From a bacterium (GTDB lineage Bacteria > Bacteroidota > Bacteroidia > Bacteroidales > Bacteroidaceae): a DNA stretch of 12,910 nucleotides. The stretch is from assembly GCA_004559785.1 (NCBI GenBank), contig SFXD01000063.1, forward strand, positions 1 to 12,910, given 5' to 3'. The notes under the pieces are model-generated. The model had not been told where the DNA came from. It was given only the letters and a program-made list of their open reading frames with translations, and made no database searches. The translations under genes were made by a program, and so were the position numbers. Shown here one piece after another: positions 1-7,483 of this stretch; position 1 is the stretch's first letter; each line of letters opens with the position of its first letter.

Positions 1-12
1 TGACAGGTATGA

Positions 13-38
13 GGCAGGTCACCGTCTGATGACCTGCC
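13..38 (+). terminator. Hairpin, probable terminator of the upstream gene
   Basis: A perfect 9-bp inverted repeat, GGCAGGTCA (13-21) and TGACCTGCC (30-38), encloses an 8-nt loop and lies before the first gene. Only a weak T-rich tail follows (positions 40-48), so it is not a textbook intrinsic terminator. Its place at the end of an upstream unit, just before a new gene pair, makes termination or 3'-end protection the likeliest role. The orientation is inferred. Confidence 0.55.
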
Positions 39-74
39 ATTGATGTTTAATGACACAGAGACAAACGCATATTA

Positions 75-317
75 ATGAGCAACACGGAAGAAGAACTGCC
101 CATAGAGGAGAGGCTTGCAAGGGCAAGAAAGAAGAGAGAAAGATTCCAGTACGGAGGGAAGTTGCGCACTTTGCTGAATGCAGCATTCCTCATACTGTCG
201 GCAATAGGACTGGCTGTCTATTTCCACACCACTCCGCGCGATTTCGACGGCATATACGTCATTGCCTTCGCCATGCTGTTCAAGATAACGGACTTCGTAC
301 TGAGAGTACTCTACTAA
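75..317 (+). CDS. Small two-helix membrane protein, unknown function
   Basis: This 80-residue protein has a strongly charged N-terminus (residues 1-27, with an acidic stretch and then ARARKKRER), followed by two hydrophobic segments at about residues 31-51 and 58-79. They are joined by a short polar turn containing TTPRDFDG. There is no signal-peptide cleavage site, so it is probably an inner-membrane hairpin with its charged tail in the cytoplasm. The ATG at 75 follows an A-rich stretch. The stop lies 18 bp before the porin start, so the two are probably co-transcribed. I do not recognise a family. It is credible as a real gene because the composition is protein-like, the topology is clear and the spacing is tight. 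A function in porin export or assembly would be guesswork. Confidence 0.75.
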   Translation: MSNTEEELPIEERLARARKKRERFQYGGKLRTLLNAAFLILSAIGLAVYFHTTPRDFDGIYVIAFAMLFKITDFVLRVLY

Positions 318-335
318 CCCACCACCAGACTGACA

Positions 336-2582
336 ATGAGAGAAATGATGATGCGAACCTTGTGTGCCATGGCTGCATGTACACTGCTGGCACTTACAGC
401 GCAGGCACAGGTAAGACGGACGCAAGACAGACAAGTCGGCGAGGACTTCGACGGGAGTGCAACTGAACGAGACAACGGTTACATACAGGACGGGGACGGT
501 ACCACATGGGGAAGGGACAGCACCAAGCACAAGAAGAGCAAGCCAATACCCATCGGACAATTCCAATGGGTGTTAGAACCAAGGCTTGGAACCGTAATTG
601 ACGCAGAAAACAACGATACCGTCGTACACAATTTCCAGAATTGGAACAATACCGACGGATACAGGGGCAACTACAGCTACCTGGGCAACATAGGCTCGCC
701 GCGATTCAACAGGCTGTACATGGAGAGAGAACGTACGGACGACTTCCTGCTACTTGAACCATTCAGCTACTTCAGGGGCGGACTGAGCGACTTCAGGTTT
801 ACAAATACGCTAAGCCCCATCACCAACCTCGCCTACCATTCCTGCGGCAACAAGCAGAACGGTGAGGATAGGATAAGGGCTTATTTCGCCACCAACATCA
901 ACCACGTCTCAGGCATTGGATTGAAATGCGACTACCTATATGGCAGAGGTTACTATACGAATTCAGCCAACAGTATCTTCGGCATCACTGGATACGGTTA
1001 CTACAGGGGAGAGAAATACGACCTCCACGCATACCTCAATACCAACCACGCCAAGATGTACGAGAACGGAGGTATAGAGAACGACTACTACATAGAGCAT
1101 CCTGAAACATTCCCACAGAGCTACAGCTCGACGGAGATTCCCGTGATGCTTTCCGAAACGTGGAACAGGAACAACGAACAGAACCTCTACCTCACGCATA
1201 GGTACAACATCGGGTATCACAAGGAAATAGTGCTGCCAGACTCGCTCAAGCCCCAGCCACCATCGCATAACGAACTGCTGGAGGCTCTCTCCGACTCCAT
1301 ACGCCAGGCTCTGCGAGCGGATTCCACGGCAAGGGCTCTCGCCATCGACTCGCTCATGGAACAATGGAAGGCTCAGCAGGTGACGCCTATGGAGTTCATA
1401 CCTGTAGCAGGCATCAGCCATACGTTCCAGTTGCAGAACCTGGTCCATGCATACATCGGACGCTCCGACCCCGGAACGTACTACACCAACCACTATTTCG
1501 GGGACAAGGCAAACGTGTACGACAGGACAAGAGCCATGAGCATACGCAACACCCTGGGGCTCTCGCTTAGGGAGGGATTCAATAAATGGGCACAGATGGG
1601 CATTTCCCTATTTGCCACACACAGGCTAAGGACTTACGACCTGCTGCAAGACGATTCGCTGAGCCACAGGTACAACGAGCACGACATATCCGTGGGTGGA
1701 GTAATCTCGCGCACACAGGGCAAGTTGTTCCACTTCAACGTAGACGGAGAACTGTGGCTTGCAGGACCCAAGCTGGGAGACTTCCGCATTGACGGCAAGG
1801 CTCAGTTCGACTTTCCTCTCGGCAAACGCGACAGCATGGTACTTGAGGCACATGCCAACATAGCTACCGAGAAGCCTGACTTCTTCTTCAGGCACTACCA
1901 CTCTCAGTTTGCATGGTGGGACAATGGCGACCTCAGCAAGGAGATGCGCACCAGGGCAGAAGGCTCAGTAAGGCTGAAGCATCTTGGAACAAGGCTGAAG
2001 GTAGGTTTCGAGAATGTGTCCCACTACACGCACTTCGCCATGGTGAAGACAAGGGTTAATACGGAGAATGCTGCATCCAACCTCCCCACGGACTTCTCAA
2101 ACGCCGTAGAGGTAAGGCAGACGGCTGGTAGCGTACAGGTATTCAGCGCAGCCATAGCTCAGGACTTCAAGCTTGGACCCGTGCATTGGGAGAACGAGGT
2201 GACATACCAGAAGTCCTCGTCCGAGAGTGTCCTGCCACTGCCAGCACTCAACGTCTACACCAACCTCTACCTACTCTTCAGGGTGGCAAAGGTCCTAAGG
2301 GTTCAGCTTGGAGGCGACATGCGCTACTTCACCTCGTACTATGCGCCTGAATGGACTCCGTGCATACAGCAGTTCGCAGTACAGGATGACTCAAGCGAGA
2401 AGTTGAAGATTGGCAACTATCCCGTGATAAACGTCTATGCAAACCTGCACATCAAGCATTGCCGCCTCTACGTGGCTGTCAACCATGTCAATGCAGGCAC
2501 GGGACGCTCGTACCAGAGTCCGCACTATCCCCTAAACCCCTTCACCATCCACTTCGGAGTCAGCTGGAACTTTTTCAACTAA
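336..2582 (+). CDS. Putative outer-membrane porin (Porin_10-like)
   Basis: This 748-residue precursor is probably a beta-barrel channel in the outer membrane. The signal peptide covers about residues 1-24 (hydrophobic AACTLLALTAQA, cleavage after AQA). Next comes a charged, low-complexity stretch (25-70) and then the first conserved block, VHNFQNWNN...YLGNIGSPR (97-123), which I associate with Bacteroidetes 'putative porin' proteins. The rest is alternating beta-strand sequence rich in Tyr, Trp and Asn. It ends in the aromatic strand HFGVSWNFFN, as expected for a barrel's C-terminal strand. Residues 301-351 are unlike the rest: proline-rich, then helical and charged. Start codons at 336, 345, 348 and 351 are all possible; 336 leaves a normal signal peptide. 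The last 51 bp overlap the convergent gene on the minus strand. The family call is from memory of its motifs, and substrate specificity cannot be read from the sequence. Confidence 0.85.
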   Translation: MREMMMRTLCAMAACTLLALTAQAQVRRTQDRQVGEDFDGSATERDNGYIQDGDGTTWGRDSTKHKKSKPIPIGQFQWVLEPRLGTVIDAENNDTVVHNFQNWNNTDGYRGNYSYLGNIGSPRFNRLYMERERTDDFLLLEPFSYFRGGLSDFRFTNTLSPITNLAYHSCGNKQNGEDRIRAYFATNINHVSGIGLKCDYLYGRGYYTNSANSIFGITGYGYYRGEKYDLHAYLNTNHAKMYENGGIENDYYIEHPETFPQSYSSTEIPVMLSETWNRNNEQNLYLTHRYNIGYHKEIVLPDSLKPQPPSHNELLEALSDSIRQALRADSTARALAIDSLMEQWKAQQVTPMEFIPVAGISHTFQLQNLVHAYIGRSDPGTYYTNHYFGDKANVYDRTRAMSIRNTLGLSLREGFNKWAQMGISLFATHRLRTYDLLQDDSLSHRYNEHDISVGGVISRTQGKLFHFNVDGELWLAGPKLGDFRIDGKAQFDFPLGKRDSMVLEAHANIATEKPDFFFRHYHSQFAWWDNGDLSKEMRTRAEGSVRLKHLGTRLKVGFENVSHYTHFAMVKTRVNTENAASNLPTDFSNAVEVRQTAGSVQVFSAAIAQDFKLGPVHWENEVTYQKSSSESVLPLPALNVYTNLYLLFRVAKVLRVQLGGDMRYFTSYYAPEWTPCIQQFAVQDDSSEKLKIGNYPVINVYANLHIKHCRLYVAVNHVNAGTGRSYQSPHYPLNPFTIHFGVSWNFFN

Positions 2583-3329
2583 GCTTCCCCAAAGTAGGCA
2601 ACGGGAATGGCGCGATATGTGAACAGCCACCAGATATACAGAAAGCCCCAGCACCCATGCGACAAAGACAACGAGTGGATATGCTACTGGCAGACTTAGG
2701 GCATCCCCACTCTGATACGACACGTATGCCTCATAACCTGCCGTACATACCACGGCAAAAGGAAGGAAGCCAATGAGGGAGATGCTCAGTATTGACATGG
2801 CACGCAGCAGCGAGAAGGAGAAATACATGGCATAATGGTCGATTCCCTTACGAAGGCATCCCATGCACTCGGAAAGCGGACGGTCGGTATAACTCATTTC
2901 CATGAATACCGCATCAAGAGGGACTGACAGCATGGCCGACACTACCACCACGCCCACTATCCACCATGCGCTGACGGAATATAGCAGCCATGCGAGGACA
3001 GCACCAACAACAAGTAGCACCACGATAAGGTAAAAGAAGAAGCCAGGCACGCTGCGAAGCGAATTTTTCCACACCTCATGCCTTGTTGACTGAAGAGTCA
3101 GGCGTGGCAGCGAACCAGTTTCTGTCCACTTCCGCATCAATGTGTCGGACTGCCCTATGAACATCAATATAAAAGGTATGGGCAACAGAACCGCAAGCAA
3201 CATAGAAGGCCACATATAGCGCATTGACGCACCCATCCCCTTCAAGGCAGTGGATACGCCCAAGGAAAAATTCCTTGCATACGACCTATACTGACATATC
3301 TCGATTGAATTCTCTTTTACCTGTTCCAT
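2532..3329 (-). CDS. Five-helix inner-membrane protein, unknown function
   Basis: This 265-residue protein reads leftward. Residues 1-38 are polar and cytoplasm-like (MEQVKENSIEICQYRSYARN...), followed by hydrophobic segments at about 39-59, 95-118, 120-140, 176-198 and 213-237. The tail is acidic (VEKVPADSEVDGEGV). The loop between helices 1 and 2 (60-94) is polar and contains KWTETGSLPRL. The loop between helices 3 and 4 holds EMSYTDRPLSECMGCLRKGIDHY. No catalytic motif is visible. The ATG at 3329 was chosen because it sits about 17 nt downstream of a predicted transcription start. The reading frame stays open upstream to 3599, but that would run through the promoter and into the neighbouring gene. 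The gene converges on the porin and overlaps its end by 51 bp. It is probably a conserved Bacteroidales membrane protein, but I cannot assign a role. Confidence 0.8.
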   Translation of the reverse strand: MEQVKENSIEICQYRSYARNFSLGVSTALKGMGASMRYMWPSMLLAVLLPIPFILMFIGQSDTLMRKWTETGSLPRLTLQSTRHEVWKNSLRSVPGFFFYLIVVLLVVGAVLAWLLYSVSAWWIVGVVVVSAMLSVPLDAVFMEMSYTDRPLSECMGCLRKGIDHYAMYFSFSLLRAMSILSISLIGFLPFAVVCTAGYEAYVSYQSGDALSLPVAYPLVVFVAWVLGLSVYLVAVHISRHSRCLLWGSLVEKVPADSEVDGEGV

Positions 3330-3352
3330 AATATTTTTTTGTTTTTGCAATA

Positions 3353-3385
3353 CAAAGATACGGATAAAAAGCGTATCTTTGCAAA
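3353..3385 (-). promoter_or_regulatory. Bacteroidetes-type promoter for the minus-strand membrane protein
   Basis: Read on the minus strand, TTTG (3385-3382) is followed after a 21-bp spacer by TATCTTTG (3360-3353). These match the Bacteroidetes -33 TTTG and -7 TAnnTTTG elements and their usual spacing. Transcription would begin near 3346, leaving an A-rich leader of about 17 nt before the ATG at 3329. Confidence 0.72.
3374..3381 (+). promoter_or_regulatory. -7 element for the plus-strand oxidoreductase
   Basis: TATCTTTG fits the Bacteroidetes -7 consensus TAnnTTTG and would start transcription near 3388, about 23 nt before the ATG at 3411. The -33 element is poor: the nearest TTTG (3344-3347) is 26 bp upstream, longer than usual. 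The promoter may therefore be weak or need an activator. It overlaps the divergent promoter. Confidence 0.6.
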
Positions 3386-3410
3386 AGGAACGCAAAAAAT
3401 TATCAGTCTT

Positions 3411-4400
3411 ATGGCAATATATAGGGAAATCAGGTGGGGCTTCATTGGATGTGGGGAGGTCACGGAGAAAAAAAGCGGACCCGCCTTTGCCCTTATCCCT
3501 GGTTCGAAAGTCCAAGCCGTGATGAGCCGCAGCAAGGACAAGGCACAGTCGTATGCCGAAAGGCATCACATAGAGAGATGGTATACGGATGCGCAGCAAC
3601 TGATAGACGACCCTATGGTAAACGCCGTGTACATTGCCACTCCACCCTCATCACATGCCACATACGCAATAATGTCGATGAAAAGCGGTAAGCCTGTATA
3701 TGTGGAAAAGCCTCTGGCAAGCAGCTATGCCGACTGCCAGCGTATCAACAGGGTCAGCGAACAGACACACGTGCCATGCTTCGTGGCATACTACAGGCGA
3801 TGCCTGCCTTACTTCCAGAAGGTAAGGCAACTCGTATCGGAGGGAGCAATAGGCAACGTCATAAACGTCCAGGTAAGGTTCGCCTGCCCTCCACGTGACC
3901 TCGACTACAACAGCACCAACCTGCCTTGGAGAGTGCAGAGGGACATAGCCGGGGGAGGATATTTCTATGACCTTGCTCCACACCAGATAGACTTGCTACA
4001 GGAACTGTTCGGCCCCATCGTAAAGGCAAACGGGTTCAGCACAAACCGCGGAGGACTATATCAGACGGAGGACTCCGTGAGTGCGGCATTCCAGTTCCAC
4101 GATGGCTTGCCAGGCAGCGGCTCGTGGTGCTTTGTCAGTCACGAGAGTGCAAAGACCGACCGCATAGAACTCATAGGCGACCGCGGACAGATATGTTTCT
4201 CCGTTTTCACCTACGAGCCGATTGCCATACACAACAGCAATGGTCGCACGGAAATTGTCGTCGACAATCCAGAGCACGTACAAATGCCACTAATCCAACA
4301 GGTGGTAGGCCATTTGCAACAACAGGGAGTATGTACTGCCGACAGCATCAGCGCAACAGGAGTCAACTGGGTGATGGACCGCATACTCGGCAAAATCTGA
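3411..4400 (+). CDS. Gfo/Idh/MocA family NAD(P)-dependent oxidoreductase
   Basis: This 329-residue protein probably oxidises or reduces a sugar, polyol or related hydroxy compound with a nicotinamide cofactor in the cytoplasm. The N-terminal Rossmann fold carries the nucleotide-binding loop GFIGCGEV (10-17). VYIATPPSSH (73-82) is followed by the family's EKP motif (99-101), whose lysine is catalytic in characterised members. The C-terminal alpha/beta domain contains GGGYFYDLAPHQID (181-194), the usual DxxxH catalytic block with H191. Length is typical. The ATG at 3411 was chosen because the codons in frame upstream, back to 3339, lie in the promoter, and because the Rossmann strand begins a few residues after this start. 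The HAD phosphatase follows after 54 bp and may be co-transcribed. The substrate cannot be read from the sequence. Confidence 0.9.
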   Translation: MAIYREIRWGFIGCGEVTEKKSGPAFALIPGSKVQAVMSRSKDKAQSYAERHHIERWYTDAQQLIDDPMVNAVYIATPPSSHATYAIMSMKSGKPVYVEKPLASSYADCQRINRVSEQTHVPCFVAYYRRCLPYFQKVRQLVSEGAIGNVINVQVRFACPPRDLDYNSTNLPWRVQRDIAGGGYFYDLAPHQIDLLQELFGPIVKANGFSTNRGGLYQTEDSVSAAFQFHDGLPGSGSWCFVSHESAKTDRIELIGDRGQICFSVFTYEPIAIHNSNGRTEIVVDNPEHVQMPLIQQVVGHLQQQGVCTADSISATGVNWVMDRILGKI

Positions 4401-4454
4401 TGGCAGGGTATATGCCCTATGCTACTTGATTAACGAATACATTATAATATATAT

Positions 4455-5162
4455 ATGATAAAGGATGTAAGCCACATATTCTTGGACTTCGACGACACCC
4501 TCTACGATACGAGAGGCAATGCCGACATAGCCCTGAGAGAACTGTTCGACCATTTCCACCTCAGCAAGCATTTCGACAGTTTCCAAGATTTCCGCATTCC
4601 ATATTGGGAGACAAACGTCGCCCTGTGGAAGGAGTATGCTGCCGGACACATCAAGAGAGACTACCTCATCCTGGAGAGATTTCGCAAGCCCCTGTCATGC
4701 GGCAAGGGCATTACCCCAACTCCTGAGTTCTGCCTCCGGCTTAGCGACTACTTCCTCGAACGCTGTTCCACCAAGACAGGAATAGTGGACGGCGCACGCC
4801 AGTTGCTCGACTACCTCAAGGGCAAGGGGTATTCTCTGACTATATGCAGCAACGGGTTCCATGAAGTACAGTATAGCAAGCTCAAGGCATGCGGACTGTA
4901 CCCATACTTCTCCCATATCATACTCAGCGAAGATGCAGGAGCCAACAAACCCAGCCCGGTCTTCTTCGACTATGCCATGAGCAAGACGGGAGCGGCGAAG
5001 GAACGAACCGTAATGGTTGGCGACAACATCCAGACGGACATTGCAGGCGCAATGCAATACGGACTGCGCACAATATACTTCGACAGGCAGTGGGACGAGC
5101 CATCCGACATCGAGCCTGACTACAGGGTACTACGCCTGATGGATATCTGCGACATATTGTAA
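4455..5162 (+). CDS. yjjG: HAD-family hydrolase, YjjG-like pyrimidine nucleotidase
   Basis: This 235-residue phosphatase has all four HAD motifs. Motif I is DFDDTLYD (11-18; nucleophile D11, acid/base D13), motif II CSNG (131-134; S132), motif III K165 in NKPSP, and motif IV GDNIQTD (189-195; D190 and D195). The cap is helical, inserted between motifs I and II. Length, the FDDTLYDT wording and the NGxxxVQxxKL stretch (133-143) fit the YjjG subfamily, which dephosphorylates pyrimidine nucleoside 5'-monophosphates including non-canonical ones. A general HAD phosphatase of the C1-cap class is the alternative. It starts 54 bp after the oxidoreductase and is followed by a hairpin, so it may end that transcript. 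Confidence 0.88.
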   Translation: MIKDVSHIFLDFDDTLYDTRGNADIALRELFDHFHLSKHFDSFQDFRIPYWETNVALWKEYAAGHIKRDYLILERFRKPLSCGKGITPTPEFCLRLSDYFLERCSTKTGIVDGARQLLDYLKGKGYSLTICSNGFHEVQYSKLKACGLYPYFSHIILSEDAGANKPSPVFFDYAMSKTGAAKERTVMVGDNIQTDIAGAMQYGLRTIYFDRQWDEPSDIEPDYRVLRLMDICDIL

Positions 5163-5173
5163 ACCCCACGTCC

Positions 5174-5218
5174 CCCCTCCCTGGCATTACGCCCAAGGCA
5201 TGGTTAATGCAAGAGGGG
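5174..5218 (+). terminator. Two-tier hairpin after the nucleotidase gene
   Basis: The outer stem pairs CCCCTC (5174-5179) with GAGGGG (5213-5218). The inner stem pairs GCATTA (5184-5189) with TAATGC (5205-5210), and a small GCC/GGC stem lies in the loop. No T-tract follows, so it is not a classical intrinsic terminator. It may separate the nucleotidase from rnr or form part of the rnr leader. Confidence 0.45.
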
Positions 5219-5275
5219 AAGTAACCAAGCACAAAGAACCAAAACCGAGAATCAAAAACCAAAACATACACAGAT
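5219..5275 (+). promoter_or_regulatory. A-rich, T-poor leader of rnr with AACCAA repeats
   Basis: The bases before the rnr start are dominated by A and C with very few T. AACCAA recurs at 5223, 5237 and 5257, and the longer AACCAAAAC is repeated at 5237-5245 and 5257-5265, 20 bp apart. Such a leader should be unstructured, which favours initiation without a Shine-Dalgarno site. I see no TAnnTTTG promoter here, so rnr may depend on readthrough or on a promoter I cannot recognise. Confidence 0.4.
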
Positions 5276-7483
5276 ATGGGAAATAAAAAGAATGGACGCC
5301 TTCGCAAGAAGGATATCGAACCAATGGTAATGAACCTGTTCGACAACAACCCCGACACCACCTTCGACCTCAAGACCATCTACAGGGAACTCGGTCTGAA
5401 CACACACCCGGGGAAGATGCTTCTCATGGACATACTCGACTCGCTCCTCATGGACGACTACATAAGGGAAAGCCCCAGATTCTCGTACACCCTGAATACG
5501 CCAATGCAAGTGATGGAAGGGACTTTCCACCGCAAGGCAAACGGCAAGAACACATTCTCGCCCGACAATTCGGAAATACCAATCCTCGTAGCCGAACGCA
5601 ACAGCATGCACGCCATGGATGGCGACAGGGTAAGGGTCACCATGCTTGCAAGGAGAAAAGGACACCTACGCGAGGCTGCCGTGACAGATATCATCAAGCG
5701 TAGCGACAAATGCTTCGTCGGCACGCTGCAGGTGAGGAAGAACTATGCCTACCTGCTTACCGAAGACCGAACCCTCGCCACCGACATCATCATACCGAAG
5801 GAATACATGCGGAAAGGCAAGAACGGGGACAAGGCCGTGGTGAAAGTCATAGAATGGGAAGACGGCGAGAAGAACCCCGTTGGAAAGGTGGTAGACATAC
5901 TCGGGGTGGCTGGCGAGAACAATGCAGAGATGCACGCCATACTTGCCGAGTACGGATTGCCATACACATACCCCAAGACCGTGGAGAAGATAGCAGACAA
6001 GATAGAGCCGGGCATTACCCCCGAAGAGATAGCACGGCGTGAGGACATGCGCGACGTACTGACCTTCACCATCGACCCTCGCGACGCCAAGGACTTCGAC
6101 GATGCCCTAAGCCTGCGCCCTGCCGGGAACGGCATGTGGGAGGTTGGAGTACACATTGCCGATGTGTCGCACTACGTCACCGAGGGGTCTGCCATCGACA
6201 GGGAAGCCCTGAAGCGAGCCACCAGCGTATACCTCGTGGACCGTACCGTACCCATGCTGCCTGAACACCTGTGCAACTTCGTATGCTCGCTCCGGCCCGA
6301 TGAGGAGAAACTCACCTACAGCGTCATCTTCCTAATGAACGCACGGGGCGACATCAAGGGTTGGCACCTGGCACATACCGTAATCCGCAGCAACCACCGC
6401 TTTGCATACGAGGAAGTGCAGTCGCTGCTGGAGTCGAGGGGCGAAGCCAGCGAGGAGGACTACAAATACCCAAGCAACTCAGGCTCAGCCACTCCCGACA
6501 TCGACGAGGAAACCGCCAACGCCCTCATCGTGCTCAACAGGATGGCAAAGGAACTACGCAAGAGACGCTTTGCCGGTGGAGCTGTCGACTTCGACCGCCA
6601 AGAGGTGAGGTTCGAAATAGACGAGAAGGGGCATCCCGAAAGCGTGTACTTCAAGGTTGCCAAGGACGCCAACAAGCTCGTGGAGGAATTCATGCTGCTT
6701 GCCAACAGGACCGTGGCAGAAAGCATAGGCAAGGTTGCCAAGGGAACCAAGGCAAAGGTGCTGCCATACCGAATACACGAGTCTCCCGACCCCAAGAAGC
6801 TCATGCAACTGTCCGACTTTGTCGTCAAGTTCGGTTACAAGCTCAGGACAGGCGGCTCGAAGGACGATATCTCCAAGAACCTCAACCGCCTGCTCGGACA
6901 GGTCAAGGGCAAGAAGGAACAGAACGTCGTGGAGCAGGTTACCCTCAGAGCCATGATGAAAGCCAAGTACAGCACTACAAACGTAGGACACTATGGACTT
7001 GCCTTCGACTACTACACACACTTCACGAGTCCCATCCGCCGTTACCCCGACCTGATGGTACACCGCCTGCTCACCAAGTATGCAGACGGTGGCAGGAGCG
7101 TCAGCAAGGAGAAATACGAGGAACTATGCGAGCACTGCAGCGAGATGGAACAGACGGCAGCCTCGGCCGAGAGGTCAAGCATCAAGTACAAACAGGTGGA
7201 GTTCATGTCCGAGAGACTGGGCGAGACCTTCCGTGGCACCATCAGCGGAGTCACCGAGTTCGGGCTCTATGTCGAGATTGACGAGAACAAGTGCGAAGGC
7301 TTCGTACCCCTGCGCGACCTGGTGGGCGACTACTATTACTTCGACGAGCGCAACTATAGGCTCAGGGGTAGGAGCAAGGGATATTGCTACAACCTGGGAG
7401 ACAGCGTCAACGTGCAGGTAGTGCGTGCTGACCTCTTCAAGAAGCAACTCGACTTCAGGCTTGTAAGGGAGGATGCGAAATGA
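5276..7483 (+). CDS. rnr: Ribonuclease R (RNB/VacB exoribonuclease)
   Basis: This 735-residue, Mg-dependent processive 3'-to-5' exoribonuclease degrades structured RNA, rRNA fragments and mRNA in the cytoplasm. Its N-terminal helix-turn-helix-like segment (about 12-72) and two cold-shock OB folds (about 80-240) are followed by the RNB catalytic domain (about 256-600). The signature IDPRDAKDFDDA (266-277) supplies the metal-binding aspartates D267, D273, D275 and D276. HFTSPIRRYPD (582-592) is the conserved RNB C-terminal block. An S1 RNA-binding domain occupies about 650-733 (GTISGVTEFGLYVEI). Length matches Bacteroidetes RNase R. There is little of the lysine-rich tail seen in the E. coli enzyme. 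The stop overlaps the next gene's start (ATGA, 7480-7483), which indicates translational coupling. Confidence 0.97.
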   Translation: MGNKKNGRLRKKDIEPMVMNLFDNNPDTTFDLKTIYRELGLNTHPGKMLLMDILDSLLMDDYIRESPRFSYTLNTPMQVMEGTFHRKANGKNTFSPDNSEIPILVAERNSMHAMDGDRVRVTMLARRKGHLREAAVTDIIKRSDKCFVGTLQVRKNYAYLLTEDRTLATDIIIPKEYMRKGKNGDKAVVKVIEWEDGEKNPVGKVVDILGVAGENNAEMHAILAEYGLPYTYPKTVEKIADKIEPGITPEEIARREDMRDVLTFTIDPRDAKDFDDALSLRPAGNGMWEVGVHIADVSHYVTEGSAIDREALKRATSVYLVDRTVPMLPEHLCNFVCSLRPDEEKLTYSVIFLMNARGDIKGWHLAHTVIRSNHRFAYEEVQSLLESRGEASEEDYKYPSNSGSATPDIDEETANALIVLNRMAKELRKRRFAGGAVDFDRQEVRFEIDEKGHPESVYFKVAKDANKLVEEFMLLANRTVAESIGKVAKGTKAKVLPYRIHESPDPKKLMQLSDFVVKFGYKLRTGGSKDDISKNLNRLLGQVKGKKEQNVVEQVTLRAMMKAKYSTTNVGHYGLAFDYYTHFTSPIRRYPDLMVHRLLTKYADGGRSVSKEKYEELCEHCSEMEQTAASAERSSIKYKQVEFMSERLGETFRGTISGVTEFGLYVEIDENKCEGFVPLRDLVGDYYYFDERNYRLRGRSKGYCYNLGDSVNVQVVRADLFKKQLDFRLVREDAK

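Noticed and set aside
50..466. A 138-codon open frame overlapping the first two genes
   Set aside because: It conflicts with both the small membrane protein and the porin signal peptide, and its composition is low-complexity and basic.
3339..3410. N-terminal extension of the first oxidoreductase by 24 residues
   Set aside because: It overlaps the -7 box and the predicted transcription start, and the Rossmann fold needs no extra residues.
3330..3599. N-terminal extension of the minus-strand membrane protein by 90 residues
   Set aside because: It would cross the divergent promoter and the start of the neighbouring oxidoreductase. The added sequence looks non-protein-like.
6361..7281. A 306-codon open frame in a second plus-strand frame inside rnr
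   Set aside because: It lies over the RNB catalytic domain. Its translation is rich in Arg, Gln and His with no motif, typical of an out-of-frame reading.
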